Assembly (NCBI GenBank): GCA_019429105.1
Contig: JAHYJE010000020.1
Coordinates: 1 to 62,179 of the forward strand
DNA length: 62,179 nt
Direction: 5' to 3'
From: Syntrophobacterales bacterium
Lineage (GTDB): Bacteria; Desulfobacterota; Syntrophia; Syntrophales; UBA5619
Positions 25,017 through 33,308 of the stretch are shown here, in pieces (positions within the stretch are counted from its first letter, which is position 1; each line of letters begins with the position of its first letter). The position numbers and the translations under genes are program-made. The notes under the pieces are model-generated. The model made no database searches and was not told the DNA's origin. It saw only the letters and a program-made list of their open reading frames with translations.

Positions 25017-25748
25017 TTAGAATATCAAGGTCAGTGGATAGACCTGTTTCGTATCCGCTGCCCTGATGCTGAGCCGCAGCTCTTTGGGTTTCTTCGCCTC
25101 CCCGGGATAGAAGATAAAACCATTGGCCACTTGATGGGGGGCAATGGTCTGCGCGGACAGGGAACGATTCTGGAGGTCCTCCCGAATTTGTCCCCTGACC
25201 TCGGAATCGGTCATCCCCTTTGCCCCTCCCATCGTAATCCCCGCGGCGGCCCCGACGGCTGCGCCCTTACCGGCGGTTGCTGCAACATTCTGCCCAGTTA
25301 CGATGCCGATCGCCGCCCCGATAGCCGCGCCAGCCGCACCGGCAAGCAGTCCCCCCTTCCCCGCTTCCGGGAGAACCCGCCCCAGCTCCGTCGCCTTGTT
25401 CAAACGATCATACGCCATCCCCTGATCGAGGATCGGCCAGAGGTTGTTCTCCTCATCGACCAGAAAAGTCTTGCCCGTTACAATCTCCAGCGGATGGTTT
25501 CCGGCATTGTCAAAAACAACCTGCACCGGCAGCAACCCTGCCCCCCGGATGTCAAACCCGAAAGCGGCAGCCGCTTCCTCCTTGCCGTCATAAGCCTTCG
25601 CGGCAATTGTGGCCCCGGCCACGGTTTTGGCATTCGGGTAGGCCTCCGGCAGCTTGAAGGGCGTCACCTTCCGCTCGTAGGTGGTGCAAGCTGCAAGCAA
25701 AAGAACCGCCAGCAATGCCGCAGAAACCAATTTTAATGACTCTCGCAT
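25017..25748 (-). CDS. Lipoprotein with glycine-zipper-like region
   Basis: 243 residues from ATG 25748, placed behind GGGAGGAG; the frame extends upstream but there it runs into the next gene. Lipobox LLAAC gives a lipid-modified Cys at about residue 21. Residues ~130-180 are rich in Gly and Ala (LLAGAAGAAIGAAIGIVTGQ, then GKGAAVGAAAGITMGGAKG), a glycine-zipper pattern found in outer-membrane lipoproteins. Function unknown; envelope location is well supported. Confidence 0.75.
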   Translation of the reverse strand: MRESLKLVSAALLAVLLLAACTTYERKVTPFKLPEAYPNAKTVAGATIAAKAYDGKEEAAAAFGFDIRGAGLLPVQVVFDNAGNHPLEIVTGKTFLVDEENNLWPILDQGMAYDRLNKATELGRVLPEAGKGGLLAGAAGAAIGAAIGIVTGQNVAATAGKGAAVGAAAGITMGGAKGMTDSEVRGQIREDLQNRSLSAQTIAPHQVANGFIFYPGEAKKPKELRLSIRAADTKQVYPLTLIF

Positions 25749-25812
25749 ATCTCCTCCCTCTGACATAAATACCCAGGTCTTTCCCGCCGCCCCGGCTCGT
25801 TTACTTCCGCAG

Positions 25813-26139
25813 CTACTCGGCCTTCTTTTTCTTTTTTGCTTTCGTCTCGGCCGGGGCTTCCGGGGCTTCCTTCTTGGCCCGAGGCATGTTCTTCTTCGGG
25901 TTTGCCAAGCGTTCGGCCTTGATGGCGTCAAGTTCCCCCGTCCGCTTGGCGACCTTTTCAATCGCCCGCAAGCGCGCCGCCGTTTCCTTAAGCTTGGACT
26001 TCAGTTCCTTGACAATCACATCTCTGGGGATCGCTTTTTCGTCCATGCCCTTTTCGGCAAGCATTGCCAGGCGCTTCTGCAGCTTTGAATTAAGTAACGC
26101 CTGCTGTTGCAGTCTTGTTTCCTTGCTTTGGGAATTCAT
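25813..26139 (-). CDS. Lysine-rich coiled-coil protein
   Basis: 108 residues, mostly charged helix: heptad-like LQQQALLNSKLQKRLAMLAEKG, then KLKETAARLRAIEKVAKRT, and a tail of Lys/Ala/Glu/Pro resembling histone-like or ribosome-associated tails. A ribosome binding site AAAGGAGAT precedes the ATG. I do not recognise the family; nucleic-acid binding is a guess from charge. Confidence 0.65.
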   Translation of the reverse strand: MNSQSKETRLQQQALLNSKLQKRLAMLAEKGMDEKAIPRDVIVKELKSKLKETAARLRAIEKVAKRTGELDAIKAERLANPKKNMPRAKKEAPEAPAETKAKKKKKAE

Positions 26140-26319
26140 CGTTATCTCCTTTAAAATATTGTATATTTATGCTGACATTTTTTATTGCTTCTGCAATGTA
26201 AAGAAACTGTTGGGTCCTTTATCAGAATTTTAAACAAAAAGCCAGATTGTTCGCATTACTGTTTATCAAAAAGTCTTCCCTGCCAGTGCATTCTTTAACG
26301 TCCCGGTTTTATGCTTGAC

Positions 26320-26355
26320 AAGGTCATTGACCTTCCGAGGTTTTATGGCTATATT
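26320..26355 (+). promoter_or_regulatory. Promoter with perfect palindromic operator upstream of ybaK
   Basis: -35 TTGACC (26327-26332), 17 bases, -10 TATATT (26350-26355). The 15-base palindrome AAGGTCA-T-TGACCTT (26320-26334) covers the -35, so a dimeric repressor bound there would block transcription. The ybaK start lies 37 bases downstream of the -10. Confidence 0.6.
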
Positions 26356-26392
26356 GCAAAAGGTGCAAGAACGCCTTAAGGATTGAGAAAAA

Positions 26393-26875
26393 ATGGCCAA
26401 GGAACGGATACCGGCAACCCCCGCCCTGCTCTTTATGAAAAAAAACGGGCTCAGTTTCACGTTGCGGTCCTATCGCTATGAAGAACATGGGGGAACAACC
26501 GTTGCCGCGCGTGAACTGGAGGTTGATGAAAACCTGGTGATCAAGACGCTGGTCATGGAGGATGATGGCGGAAAACCCCTTATAATCCTCATGCATGGGG
26601 ACCGGAAGGTTTCCACCAAGGCGCTGGCCAGGGTTATGGGGGTAAAATCGGTAACCCCCTGTGAACCCCATGTTGCCGAAAGGCATACCGGCTACCGTGT
26701 CGGAGGAACGTCTCCGTTTGGAACGAAACGCCCTCTTAGGATTTTTATGGAGGAAGACATTGCGCTTCTTCCCAGGATCTTGATCAATGCCGGAAGTCGG
26801 GGATTGCTCGCGGAAATGGCGCCGGCGGAGCTGATCCGAACATTAAACCCGGTCAGCGTAAAGGTGGCAATATGA
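26393..26875 (+). CDS. ybaK: Cys-tRNA(Pro)/aminoacyl-tRNA deacylase, YbaK family
   Basis: 160 residues. YbaK proteins hydrolyse Cys wrongly attached to tRNA-Pro. Signs: TPALLFMKKNGLSF at the N-terminus, VIKTLVMEDDG (about 44-54) with the conserved Lys, GDRKVSTKALARVMG, the YRVGGTSPFGTK block (about 101-112) and ILINAGSRGLLAEM. Four-base overlap with the thioredoxin gene. Start chosen at ATG 26393. Confidence 0.9.
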   Translation: MAKERIPATPALLFMKKNGLSFTLRSYRYEEHGGTTVAARELEVDENLVIKTLVMEDDGGKPLIILMHGDRKVSTKALARVMGVKSVTPCEPHVAERHTGYRVGGTSPFGTKRPLRIFMEEDIALLPRILINAGSRGLLAEMAPAELIRTLNPVSVKVAI

Positions 26876-27432
26876 ACAACGAAGAGATGGTGGTGCGGTG
26901 CCTGAATTGCGGCGCCAAAAACCGGATATCGAAAGAAAGGATGCATGACCGTCCCCTCTGCGGAAAGTGCGGAAAGCCGCTGGACGAGATAATCATCCGC
27001 TGTCTGAGCTGCGGCACAAAGAACCGCATTCCCGAAAACAGGCTCAGTGAAAACCCCCTCTGCGGTAACTGCGGCGTTGTGCTGGCGGTAACGGCGGACG
27101 CGGGCCGTCCGATTGAGGTCAATGACTCAACCTTTGACAGGGAGGTCCTTTCCGCCCCCGGGGCCGTGCTTGTTGACTGCTGGGCGCCCTGGTGCGCCCC
27201 CTGCCGCCTGGTGGCGCCGATCCTCGATGAACTGGCTGCCAAATATGCGGGAGGCATCCGGATTGCCAAGCTTAACGTGGACGAAAACCAGGTTGTTGCT
27301 TCTCGTTACAATATCCGCAGCATCCCGACAATGCTGTTTTTCCGGGACGGCAAAATGGTCAAAAGCCTGGTTGGCGCCCTGCCGAAAGAGACTATTGAAC
27401 AAAATATCAGCGCGCTGATGCAAAAAAATTAA
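26872..27432 (+). CDS. trxC: Thioredoxin with two N-terminal zinc ribbons (Trx2-like)
   Basis: 186 residues. The C-terminal ~110 residues are a thioredoxin with active site W-C-A-P-C (107-111) and the cis-Pro in SIPTMLFF. In front are two related C-x2-C ... C-x2-C ribbons (Cys 10/13/30/33 and 44/47/64/67), each of the form R-C-L-x-C-G-x-K-N-R-I. E. coli Trx2 has a single such ribbon of about 30 residues, so this protein seems to carry a duplicated one. Role: disulfide reduction, with the zinc sites possibly sensing oxidants or metals. Translationally coupled to ybaK. Confidence 0.88.
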   Translation: MNNEEMVVRCLNCGAKNRISKERMHDRPLCGKCGKPLDEIIIRCLSCGTKNRIPENRLSENPLCGNCGVVLAVTADAGRPIEVNDSTFDREVLSAPGAVLVDCWAPWCAPCRLVAPILDELAAKYAGGIRIAKLNVDENQVVASRYNIRSIPTMLFFRDGKMVKSLVGALPKETIEQNISALMQKN

Positions 27433-27454
27433 CAGGCGCCAAGGAGAAAAAACC

Positions 27455-28003
27455 ATGCCGGATGCAGGAGAACTCAACCGCAAACAGCTTTATAGTTGCC
27501 GCATTTTTGACTTGTACCAAAGCGACGTCCGGCTTCCCGATGGCCGGAAATTCCAGTATAGCTGGCTTGACCACCGCCCCACAGTAGCCGTCGTCCCGGT
27601 AAATCAGGACGGCAAGCTGGTGCTGATTGATCAGTACCGGCAAGCGGCAGGCGGGATGATTGTCGAAATACCTGCCGGCACTATGGATAAGCAAGGAGAG
27701 GATGTCGCGGGATGCGTGCAGCGTGAGCTTGCCGAAGAGGCGGGCTTCCAGGCCGGCCGGCTGATCAGGCTTTTCGAAGGATATCTCGTCCCTGGATATT
27801 CCAATGAATACATGTACTTTTACCTTGCCACTGATCTTCACGCCGCATCCCTTCCCGGTGACGAGGACGAGTATATACGGGTCATGCAAGTTTCCTTCGA
27901 CGAGGCCAGGCAGATGATCCGCGACAGGCGGATCGTTGACGTCAAGACGGCGCTCGGCATACAAATGGCGTGGGATTTTCTGCAGGACAGGCTTGATTTT
28001 TAA
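27455..28003 (+). CDS. nudF: Nudix hydrolase, ADP-ribose pyrophosphatase type
   Basis: 182 residues. Nudix box G-x5-E-x7-R-E-x2-E-E-x-G is seen as GTMDKQGEDVAGCVQRELAEEAG (about 68-90), preceded by VVEIPAG-like VEIPAGTMD. YRQAAGGMIVEIPAG and the later GYLVPGYSNEYMYFYLA match ADP-ribose pyrophosphatases. It would recycle ADP-ribose or similar nucleoside diphosphate sugars. 22 bases after the thioredoxin gene, so probably the same operon. Confidence 0.85.
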   Translation: MPDAGELNRKQLYSCRIFDLYQSDVRLPDGRKFQYSWLDHRPTVAVVPVNQDGKLVLIDQYRQAAGGMIVEIPAGTMDKQGEDVAGCVQRELAEEAGFQAGRLIRLFEGYLVPGYSNEYMYFYLATDLHAASLPGDEDEYIRVMQVSFDEARQMIRDRRIVDVKTALGIQMAWDFLQDRLDF

Positions 28004-28033
28004 CCGCTATCCGGCAATTCAGCAAGGAAACGA

Positions 28034-28981
28034 ATGAACGAAAAACTGCAAACAGGGCTGCAAGAAGGAATAAAAAAGGGGTATGAGGGTTTTATCTGGA
28101 TGATGAAGATCGTGATCCCGATCTCGCTTTTGACGGCAATTCTCGACTGGAGCGGTCTTCTGACTCATCTGGATTTTTTTCTCAAACCCTTGATGGGGGC
28201 GCTTTCTCTTCCTCCCGAGGCGGCCTTGCCGCTTTTGATAGGCATTCTCAGCTCCGTTTACGCCGCGATCGCGGCGATGATAGTCTTTCCCTTCAGCGCC
28301 GGGCAAATAACGCTGATGGCCGTTTTTGTCCTGACCGCTCATGCGCTGATCCAGGAAGGCATAATTCAGGGCAAGTCCGGCATCCATCCACTCAAGGCAA
28401 CGCTGGTCCGGCTTGGCGCCGCGGCAGCCCTTGTCCTGCTGATCGCGCCCTGGGCCGGGAGTTCCGCGCTTATGTCCGCAGCCGCCATGGGAAAGGTCGC
28501 GGCAAACACCGCCTTTAGTGCCATGATCGGGCGCTGGGCGATAACTACAGCGTGGCTCATCGTCAAAATATTCCTCATTATCATTGCGCTGCTTACCGTT
28601 TTGGAACTGCTCAAGACATTCGATTTGATTCATCCCTTTGTGCGGGCGCTCAGCCCTTTTCTCCGACTCATGGGGTTGAACCAGAGGGTGGGATTTCTCT
28701 GGATGACGGCGGTTGTCTTTGGTCTCTCATATGGCGGGGCGGTCATTGTGGAAGAGGCCAAAAACGGCAGATTGAACAAGGAAGAACTGGAACTTCTCCA
28801 TCTTTCCATCGGGATGAACCACTCGATGGTGGAAGATCCGCCGCTCTTCATGGCCCTGGGAGTCAATCCGCTCTGGCTTTATCTTCCCCGCCTGTTGATG
28901 GCAATTGTCATTGTCCGGCTGGTGCGTTTTTATCAGTACCTGACACATCGTCAACCATCTTTAGCAAGCAGACAGGAGTGA
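28034..28981 (+). CDS. Nucleoside-recognition (Gate) domain membrane protein
   Basis: 315 residues, about eight membrane helices in two halves. The segments GFIWMMKIVIPISLLTAILDWSG near the N-terminus and SYGGAVIVEEAKNGRL (about 233-248) followed by HHS-type LSIGMNHSMVEDPPLF match the Gate-domain family related to spore maturation proteins A/B and nucleoside transporters. The transported solute is unknown. 30 bases after the Nudix gene; 8 bases before the HAD gene. Confidence 0.8.
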   Translation: MNEKLQTGLQEGIKKGYEGFIWMMKIVIPISLLTAILDWSGLLTHLDFFLKPLMGALSLPPEAALPLLIGILSSVYAAIAAMIVFPFSAGQITLMAVFVLTAHALIQEGIIQGKSGIHPLKATLVRLGAAAALVLLIAPWAGSSALMSAAAMGKVAANTAFSAMIGRWAITTAWLIVKIFLIIIALLTVLELLKTFDLIHPFVRALSPFLRLMGLNQRVGFLWMTAVVFGLSYGGAVIVEEAKNGRLNKEELELLHLSIGMNHSMVEDPPLFMALGVNPLWLYLPRLLMAIVIVRLVRFYQYLTHRQPSLASRQE

Positions 28982-28989
28982 ACCGGAAC

Positions 28990-29649
28990 ATGACGGCTGC
29001 CGTAGAATCAATGATGCTTTTCGACTTTGACGGGGTGCTTGCCGACTCGCTGCACCTGTACTCGGAGGCGGTCAGACTTATCCTCGAACGGATTGGCACG
29101 CCCATCGTCTCGAGTCGCGCCGATTATCTGGAACTTTTCGAAGGGAATTTCTACGAATCAATGGCTGGCCGGGGGGTTGACCTTGCGGCCTTTTCCCGCG
29201 CCGCAAAGGAAATTCTCCCCGGCCTCGATTACAGTGCGATGAGGCCTTTCCCGGGACTCATCCCGGTTTTGAGCTCCCTGCAGCAAGACAATCTGCTGGC
29301 CGTTGTTTCGTCAAACGGTTCACAGACAATCGCCAAAGCGCTGAGCAGTTTTGGCTTTTTAACCTATTTTCAGGACATTCTCGGCTCTGATTTTCTCTTC
29401 AGCAAGCGGGAAAAAATCAGCCACGCCTTATCGAAATATGGGGTTTCCCCTTGTCAAACCTACTACATAGGGGACACGACGGGGGACATTGCCGAGGCGA
29501 AGGCAGCCGGGGTTGTAAGCGTGGCCGCCGCCTGGGGGTGGCACAGCCGGGAGAAGCTCGCCGCTGCCTCTCCCGATTTTCTGATCGATACGCCTCAGGG
29601 CCTGCTTGACCTGGGAAGCGGGCGCCGGAGCGCTGCGGCGGAATCGTAA
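28990..29649 (+). CDS. HAD-superfamily hydrolase (phosphoglycolate phosphatase-like)
   Basis: 219 residues from ATG 28990. HAD motif I DFDGVLADS (about 12-20), motif II SSNGS (about 101-105), motif III K near KREKIS, and motif IV YYIGDTTGDIAEAKAAG (about 156-172). A helical cap follows motif I. It dephosphorylates a small phosphorylated metabolite; which one is unknown. Confidence 0.85.
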   Translation: MTAAVESMMLFDFDGVLADSLHLYSEAVRLILERIGTPIVSSRADYLELFEGNFYESMAGRGVDLAAFSRAAKEILPGLDYSAMRPFPGLIPVLSSLQQDNLLAVVSSNGSQTIAKALSSFGFLTYFQDILGSDFLFSKREKISHALSKYGVSPCQTYYIGDTTGDIAEAKAAGVVSVAAAWGWHSREKLAAASPDFLIDTPQGLLDLGSGRRSAAAES

Positions 29650-29703
29650 CGATAGTGCGGGGGCGAAACCCCCTTTCCCTGCACGTAATCGAGGTAAAAG
29701 ATA

Positions 29704-30909
29704 GTGATTACCATAAACGGATTTTTGCACCGGGAAGTCCTCAGCGACGTTATTCGCCGCTGGATGTACAATGAGACGCGTCCCGACGATGCCGACAGCG
29801 TGGTCAAACTCGTCCATTTCAACAGCGTCTTTGTCTCCCGCTATCTGAAAATTTTTGCCCAGGGCATCTTTTCGGGACTGCGTCCGGGCCCCCTTTCAGT
29901 TTTCCCCGCTACCAGAAAAGGCGATCTGAAAGACGCCCTTGTTACGTCGCCTCCATATCGCAATGAAAGAATTGACCAACTCACCGGCGATTACCGCCTT
30001 AATCCGGGACGTTTTTACCGGGAAACGCCCTTTAACGGCGCACTCTATTTTGCAGCCGGCAACAGTGAACGAATATATGTAGGATCCAGCAGAATCAAAC
30101 GGGTACGTCGTCTTGCCGAAAAATCGGCCCGCCGGATCATCGATATCATCTTTGACCGGATAAAAAAAGACGCCGACATGATGGCAAACGACCGGGCGCG
30201 GCTGTTGGGGATTCCCCGCACCTCACTCCTGACCGCTCCGGAGGAAATGGAAGCGGAGTTTTTTCGGGCGGAGAATCGGCTGCTCGAGGATTTGCGCGAG
30301 CGACGACCAATCGACGCGGACGGAAAAATTGATCCGATAAACGATGTCGCCGGCATCAAGGTTATCCTCGAGCCCCACGAAGAAATGAAAATTCAGGAGC
30401 TGATAGCGCGCGCAGCGAACGGCGAGATTGTCGAAGCGGAGAAGCACAGCGGGCGTTACAATGCGACCAATCTGGTCGTCCGCTTCCGCCCCCCGAAAAG
30501 GGATATCCTTGCCCTTCCCCTAGAAGAGGGCTCTCTCCGCATCATGCAGGCGCGGGGGTATTCCCCGTATGAGGCGAATCAATCATTCCGGGAGTTTGTG
30601 CTTGCGGGGGAGGAGGATGTGCTGGTGGAAATAATCGTTTCCAGTTATCAGGAGATTCTGGAAAGCGAACTTGGCAAAAGCATGCACGAAGATAGAATTA
30701 TTGAACAGAGGCTGAAGCAGCAGTATCGGGGACCGCTTGCCAGGAACATTGGATATCTTTTGGAGTATCTGTTTTTCTTACCCGCCGCCTGCCGCAACGG
30801 CGTCCTGGGCGAACTGCCGATAAAGCTCTGGGACCGTTATCTTCCTGATTATTTCGACGAGGTGTTGAAGGGGCTGTTTCACATTCCGCCCATAAACCAA
30901 ATCAGTTAG
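29704..30909 (+). CDS. Conserved protein, weak likeness to RelA/SpoT-type nucleotidyltransferases
   Basis: 401 residues, GTG start after AGGTAAAAGATA. Not firmly recognised. Residues ~200-260 read DPINDVAGIKVILEP ... GRYNATNLVVRF, which recalls the D-x-x-G-x-R-x ... G-Y-R-x-x-H-L-V core of (p)ppGpp synthetases, but the match is short and key residues differ. The region before has VGSSRIKRVRRLAEKSARRIIDIIFDRIK, a basic helix. No signal peptide or membrane segment. A nucleotide-metabolism role is only a guess. Sits between the HAD gene and the convergent D,D-carboxypeptidase. Confidence 0.6.
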   Translation: MITINGFLHREVLSDVIRRWMYNETRPDDADSVVKLVHFNSVFVSRYLKIFAQGIFSGLRPGPLSVFPATRKGDLKDALVTSPPYRNERIDQLTGDYRLNPGRFYRETPFNGALYFAAGNSERIYVGSSRIKRVRRLAEKSARRIIDIIFDRIKKDADMMANDRARLLGIPRTSLLTAPEEMEAEFFRAENRLLEDLRERRPIDADGKIDPINDVAGIKVILEPHEEMKIQELIARAANGEIVEAEKHSGRYNATNLVVRFRPPKRDILALPLEEGSLRIMQARGYSPYEANQSFREFVLAGEEDVLVEIIVSSYQEILESELGKSMHEDRIIEQRLKQQYRGPLARNIGYLLEYLFFLPAACRNGVLGELPIKLWDRYLPDYFDEVLKGLFHIPPINQIS

Positions 30910-30944
30910 TCAAAATTTGGCCAAGGCGGCAGCCATGCTTGATT

Positions 30945-31802
30945 TTACCCCTGGCGATTGCCTTTATTGATCCTTCTGAATCCCTCATCGAGGAGCTGTC
31001 CCGTTTCCCTTGCCCGGATGCCGGGGCTCTTTGCCCCCATCACCACGGCGATCAGGCGGGTGTCCCCCCGTTTTGCCGTCGCAATTATGTGATATCCGGC
31101 GATTGCGACCCATCCTGTCTTCAAGCCGTCCGCGTCGGGATAATGGCGCAGCAGGCTGTTCCGGTTGCGCTGGGTGATGCTGTTGTAGGTGAAGTACTGG
31201 GTGGAATGCAGATCGAGCGCCTCCGGAAAGCGCTGCAGATAGCTTCTGGCCAAAACAAGCATGTCCCGAGCCGTCGTAAATTGGTTTTTGGCGGGGAGAC
31301 CGTTGGGATTCTGGAAGTTGCTGTTGGACATCCCTAATTCACGGGCCTTCCGGTTCATCTGCGCGACGAATTGCTCCACGGTGCCCCCGAGATATTCGGC
31401 CAGGGCAACGGAGCCGTCATTGGCGGAAACAACCGCGATCCCCTTCATAAGTTCTCCCAGGGTAATTTCACTGCCCGCCTGAACGAACATGCGGGAGCCG
31501 CCCGTATTCGATGCCTTGCGGCTGATCCTTACCTGGTCGGAAAGCCTGGTTCGCCCCGCTTTTATCGCCTCGTCGGCGATGTAAAGGGAGAGGATTTTCG
31601 TAATTGATGCCGGTTGGAGACGCGTATCGGCAAAATGGGAATAGAGTATTCTGCCGGTATTCATGTCCATGAGGATAGCCGAACGGCAGGTCAGCTTAAG
31701 CCCCTCGGCGGCAGACAGGTGCGGCCAGAAAAAAAGCGCGGATAGAATTATTAAAACGCTGATGCTTCGCTTAACGATGGCTAATCCCCCTCCGTGGCTC
31801 AA
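30945..31802 (-). CDS. dacF: D-alanyl-D-alanine carboxypeptidase (PBP5/6 family)
   Basis: 285 residues from TTG 31802. Serine peptidase motifs: SITK (S-x-x-K) in QPASITKILSLY, SAN (S-x-N) in VVSANDGSVALAEYLGG, and KTG in DGLKTGWVAIAGYH. A signal peptide follows the start (KRS, hydrophobic core ISVLIILSALFFWPHL, cleavage after SAA). It trims the terminal D-Ala of peptidoglycan stem peptides in the periplasm. The usual C-terminal amphipathic domain of PBP5 is missing, so it is the short form. The start is uncertain: no ATG precedes the signal peptide, and the best Shine-Dalgarno (GGAGGGGG) faces an ATC codon at 31778. Confidence 0.88.
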   Translation of the reverse strand: MSHGGGLAIVKRSISVLIILSALFFWPHLSAAEGLKLTCRSAILMDMNTGRILYSHFADTRLQPASITKILSLYIADEAIKAGRTRLSDQVRISRKASNTGGSRMFVQAGSEITLGELMKGIAVVSANDGSVALAEYLGGTVEQFVAQMNRKARELGMSNSNFQNPNGLPAKNQFTTARDMLVLARSYLQRFPEALDLHSTQYFTYNSITQRNRNSLLRHYPDADGLKTGWVAIAGYHIIATAKRGDTRLIAVVMGAKSPGIRARETGQLLDEGFRRINKGNRQG

Positions 31803-31950
31803 AAAACCCTGGCAGCAAATAGCCGGCGAGGATGCCGAACTGCGCGCTGCTGAATTGGCGACTCCCCAGTGCAGGGCTGGTATAGGTTGACAGGAGCATT
31901 GAAAAGATAACAAGGCCGATTAGCGTACCTATCCATGCCCCTGCGCTCAA
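31771..31950 (-). CDS. Possible small membrane protein overlapping the dac start
   Basis: A 59-codon frame from TTG 31950 (open a little further upstream) ends at TAA 31771-31773, inside the first codons of the D,D-carboxypeptidase in another frame. It codes one membrane helix (about 5-20, AWIGTLIGLVIFSMLL) and a soluble tail ending EPRRGISHR. Overlap with the next gene start and the hydrophobic composition argue for a coupled small gene; the lack of a clear ribosome binding site argues against. Confidence 0.3.
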   Translation of the reverse strand: MSAGAWIGTLIGLVIFSMLLSTYTSPALGSRQFSSAQFGILAGYLLPGFFEPRRGISHR

Positions 31951-32140
31951 AATTGCGGCGTACAGTAATAATTGCGACCCTCAATGTCAATGAATTTTTT
32001 TCCGGGCTGGATTTGCCAAAACGATTATGATATGGATGCCCACACATAATCGGTCTTCGGCGCCCCGTTTATTCAGGTTGATTGTAACGGAAGTCGCTAT
32101 TTATCATGGAACCAAAAATACACTAACGGAGGAAAGCACC

Positions 32141-32887
32141 ATGATCAGAATGGTTTTGATTCGGCACGGGGAAAGCGCCTGGAATCTGGAAAACCGCTTT
32201 ACCGGATGGACTGATGTTGATCTTACCGAAAAGGGGATTGCCGAGGCTCATCAGGCTGGCAGGCTTCTGAAAGAAGAGGGTTATACATTCGATCTGGCCC
32301 ATACTTCAGTGTTGAAGCGGGCGATCAGGACATTATGGATTGTGCTGGACGAGATGGAGCTGATGTGGCTGCCTGTGCATCGGTCGTGGCGGCTCAACGA
32401 ACGCCATTACGGGGCCTTGCAAGGGCTCAACAAGAAGGATACCGCCGATAAGTACGGCATGGAACAGGTGCATATCTGGCGAAGAAGTTATGACACCCCG
32501 CCGCCTGCCTTGGAAACGACAGACGAGCGTTTTTCGGGCAGCGACCCAAGGTATAGGGGGTTAGAGCCAGCGGAGCTGCCAGTGGGGGAATCGCTGAAAA
32601 ATACGCTGGAGAGGGTCCTTCCCTACTGGCATGAAGCGATTGTCCCGGAGCTCCGCGCGGGCAAGAAATTAGTGATCGTGGCGCATGGAAACAGCATCCG
32701 CGCCCTGGTGAAGTACCTGGACGATGTCCCCGACAATGTGATTACCGAGCTGAATATCCCGACAGGCATTCCGCTGATCTATGAGCTTGACGACCAGCTA
32801 CGCGCCGTCAACCATTTCTATCTGGGGGATCAGGATGCCGTCGCCCAGGCAACCGCGTCAGTGGCGAATCAGTTGAACAAAAAATAA
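32141..32887 (+). CDS. gpmA: 2,3-bisphosphoglycerate-dependent phosphoglycerate mutase
   Basis: 248 residues from ATG 32141 behind CGGAGGAAAG. Catalytic RHGES (about 8-12), [16 protein letters not shown] (about 18-33), [14 protein letters not shown] (about 87-100) and [15 protein letters not shown] (about 183-197), the full GpmA set. It interconverts 3- and 2-phosphoglycerate. Convergent with the Sdh anchor gene, only 3 bases between the two stops. Confidence 0.95.
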   Translation: MIRMVLIRHGESAWNLENRFTGWTDVDLTEKGIAEAHQAGRLLKEEGYTFDLAHTSVLKRAIRTLWIVLDEMELMWLPVHRSWRLNERHYGALQGLNKKDTADKYGMEQVHIWRRSYDTPPPALETTDERFSGSDPRYRGLEPAELPVGESLKNTLERVLPYWHEAIVPELRAGKKLVIVAHGNSIRALVKYLDDVPDNVITELNIPTGIPLIYELDDQLRAVNHFYLGDQDAVAQATASVANQLNKK

Positions 32888-32890
32888 AAA

Positions 32891-33235
32891 TCAGAAGTAT
32901 AATATCCGGTATTTAAGCACGATCACAAAAAGGACGAAGGCCAAGGCGATCATGACATAAAACAGGGTTTTGTGGAGGGCGGTATCGGCGCCCAGATCGA
33001 GAAAAATCACCCGCAATCCCAAACACGCGTGGAGAAACACTAAAAATGCCATGATGGCCTGCAGGCTCACCATATAGGGATAGACCAGATGAAGCGCGAT
33101 CAGAATAACGATCAAAAGCGCAGAAAATCTCTGTATAAGCCATGCCCACATCCCTACCTGCGTTGCACGCCATTCGGAGAGACTCAGCGAATCCCTTCTG
33201 CGTATGATACGGTCGGCATTTTTTGTATCTTCCAT
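32891..33235 (-). CDS. sdhD: Succinate dehydrogenase membrane anchor (SdhC/SdhD-like)
   Basis: 114 residues from ATG 33235 behind a GGGGGAAAAG ribosome binding site. Three membrane helices (about 28-52, 57-78, 88-110). H49 and H69 are candidates for haem b ligands and the W-x-x-QR-FSALL stretch (about 32-41) resembles the quinone-site helix of SdhC/SdhD. Only this one anchor is present, as the last gene of the block; a second anchor is absent nearby, which raises the question of whether the cytochrome b next door takes part in anchoring. Confidence 0.75.
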   Translation of the reverse strand: MEDTKNADRIIRRRDSLSLSEWRATQVGMWAWLIQRFSALLIVILIALHLVYPYMVSLQAIMAFLVFLHACLGLRVIFLDLGADTALHKTLFYVMIALAFVLFVIVLKYRILYF

Positions 33236-33308
33236 CTTTTCCCCCTTTATGAAATAGCTAAAAAATAGTTCCTGCGTCCGCCCGGCGGCGGCTCTCTCTG
33301 CAGAGATG

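Noticed and set aside
26315-26320. TTGACA at 26315 as -35 for ybaK
   Set aside because: No -10 at 16-18 bases; the TTGACC 12 bases downstream pairs better with TATATT.
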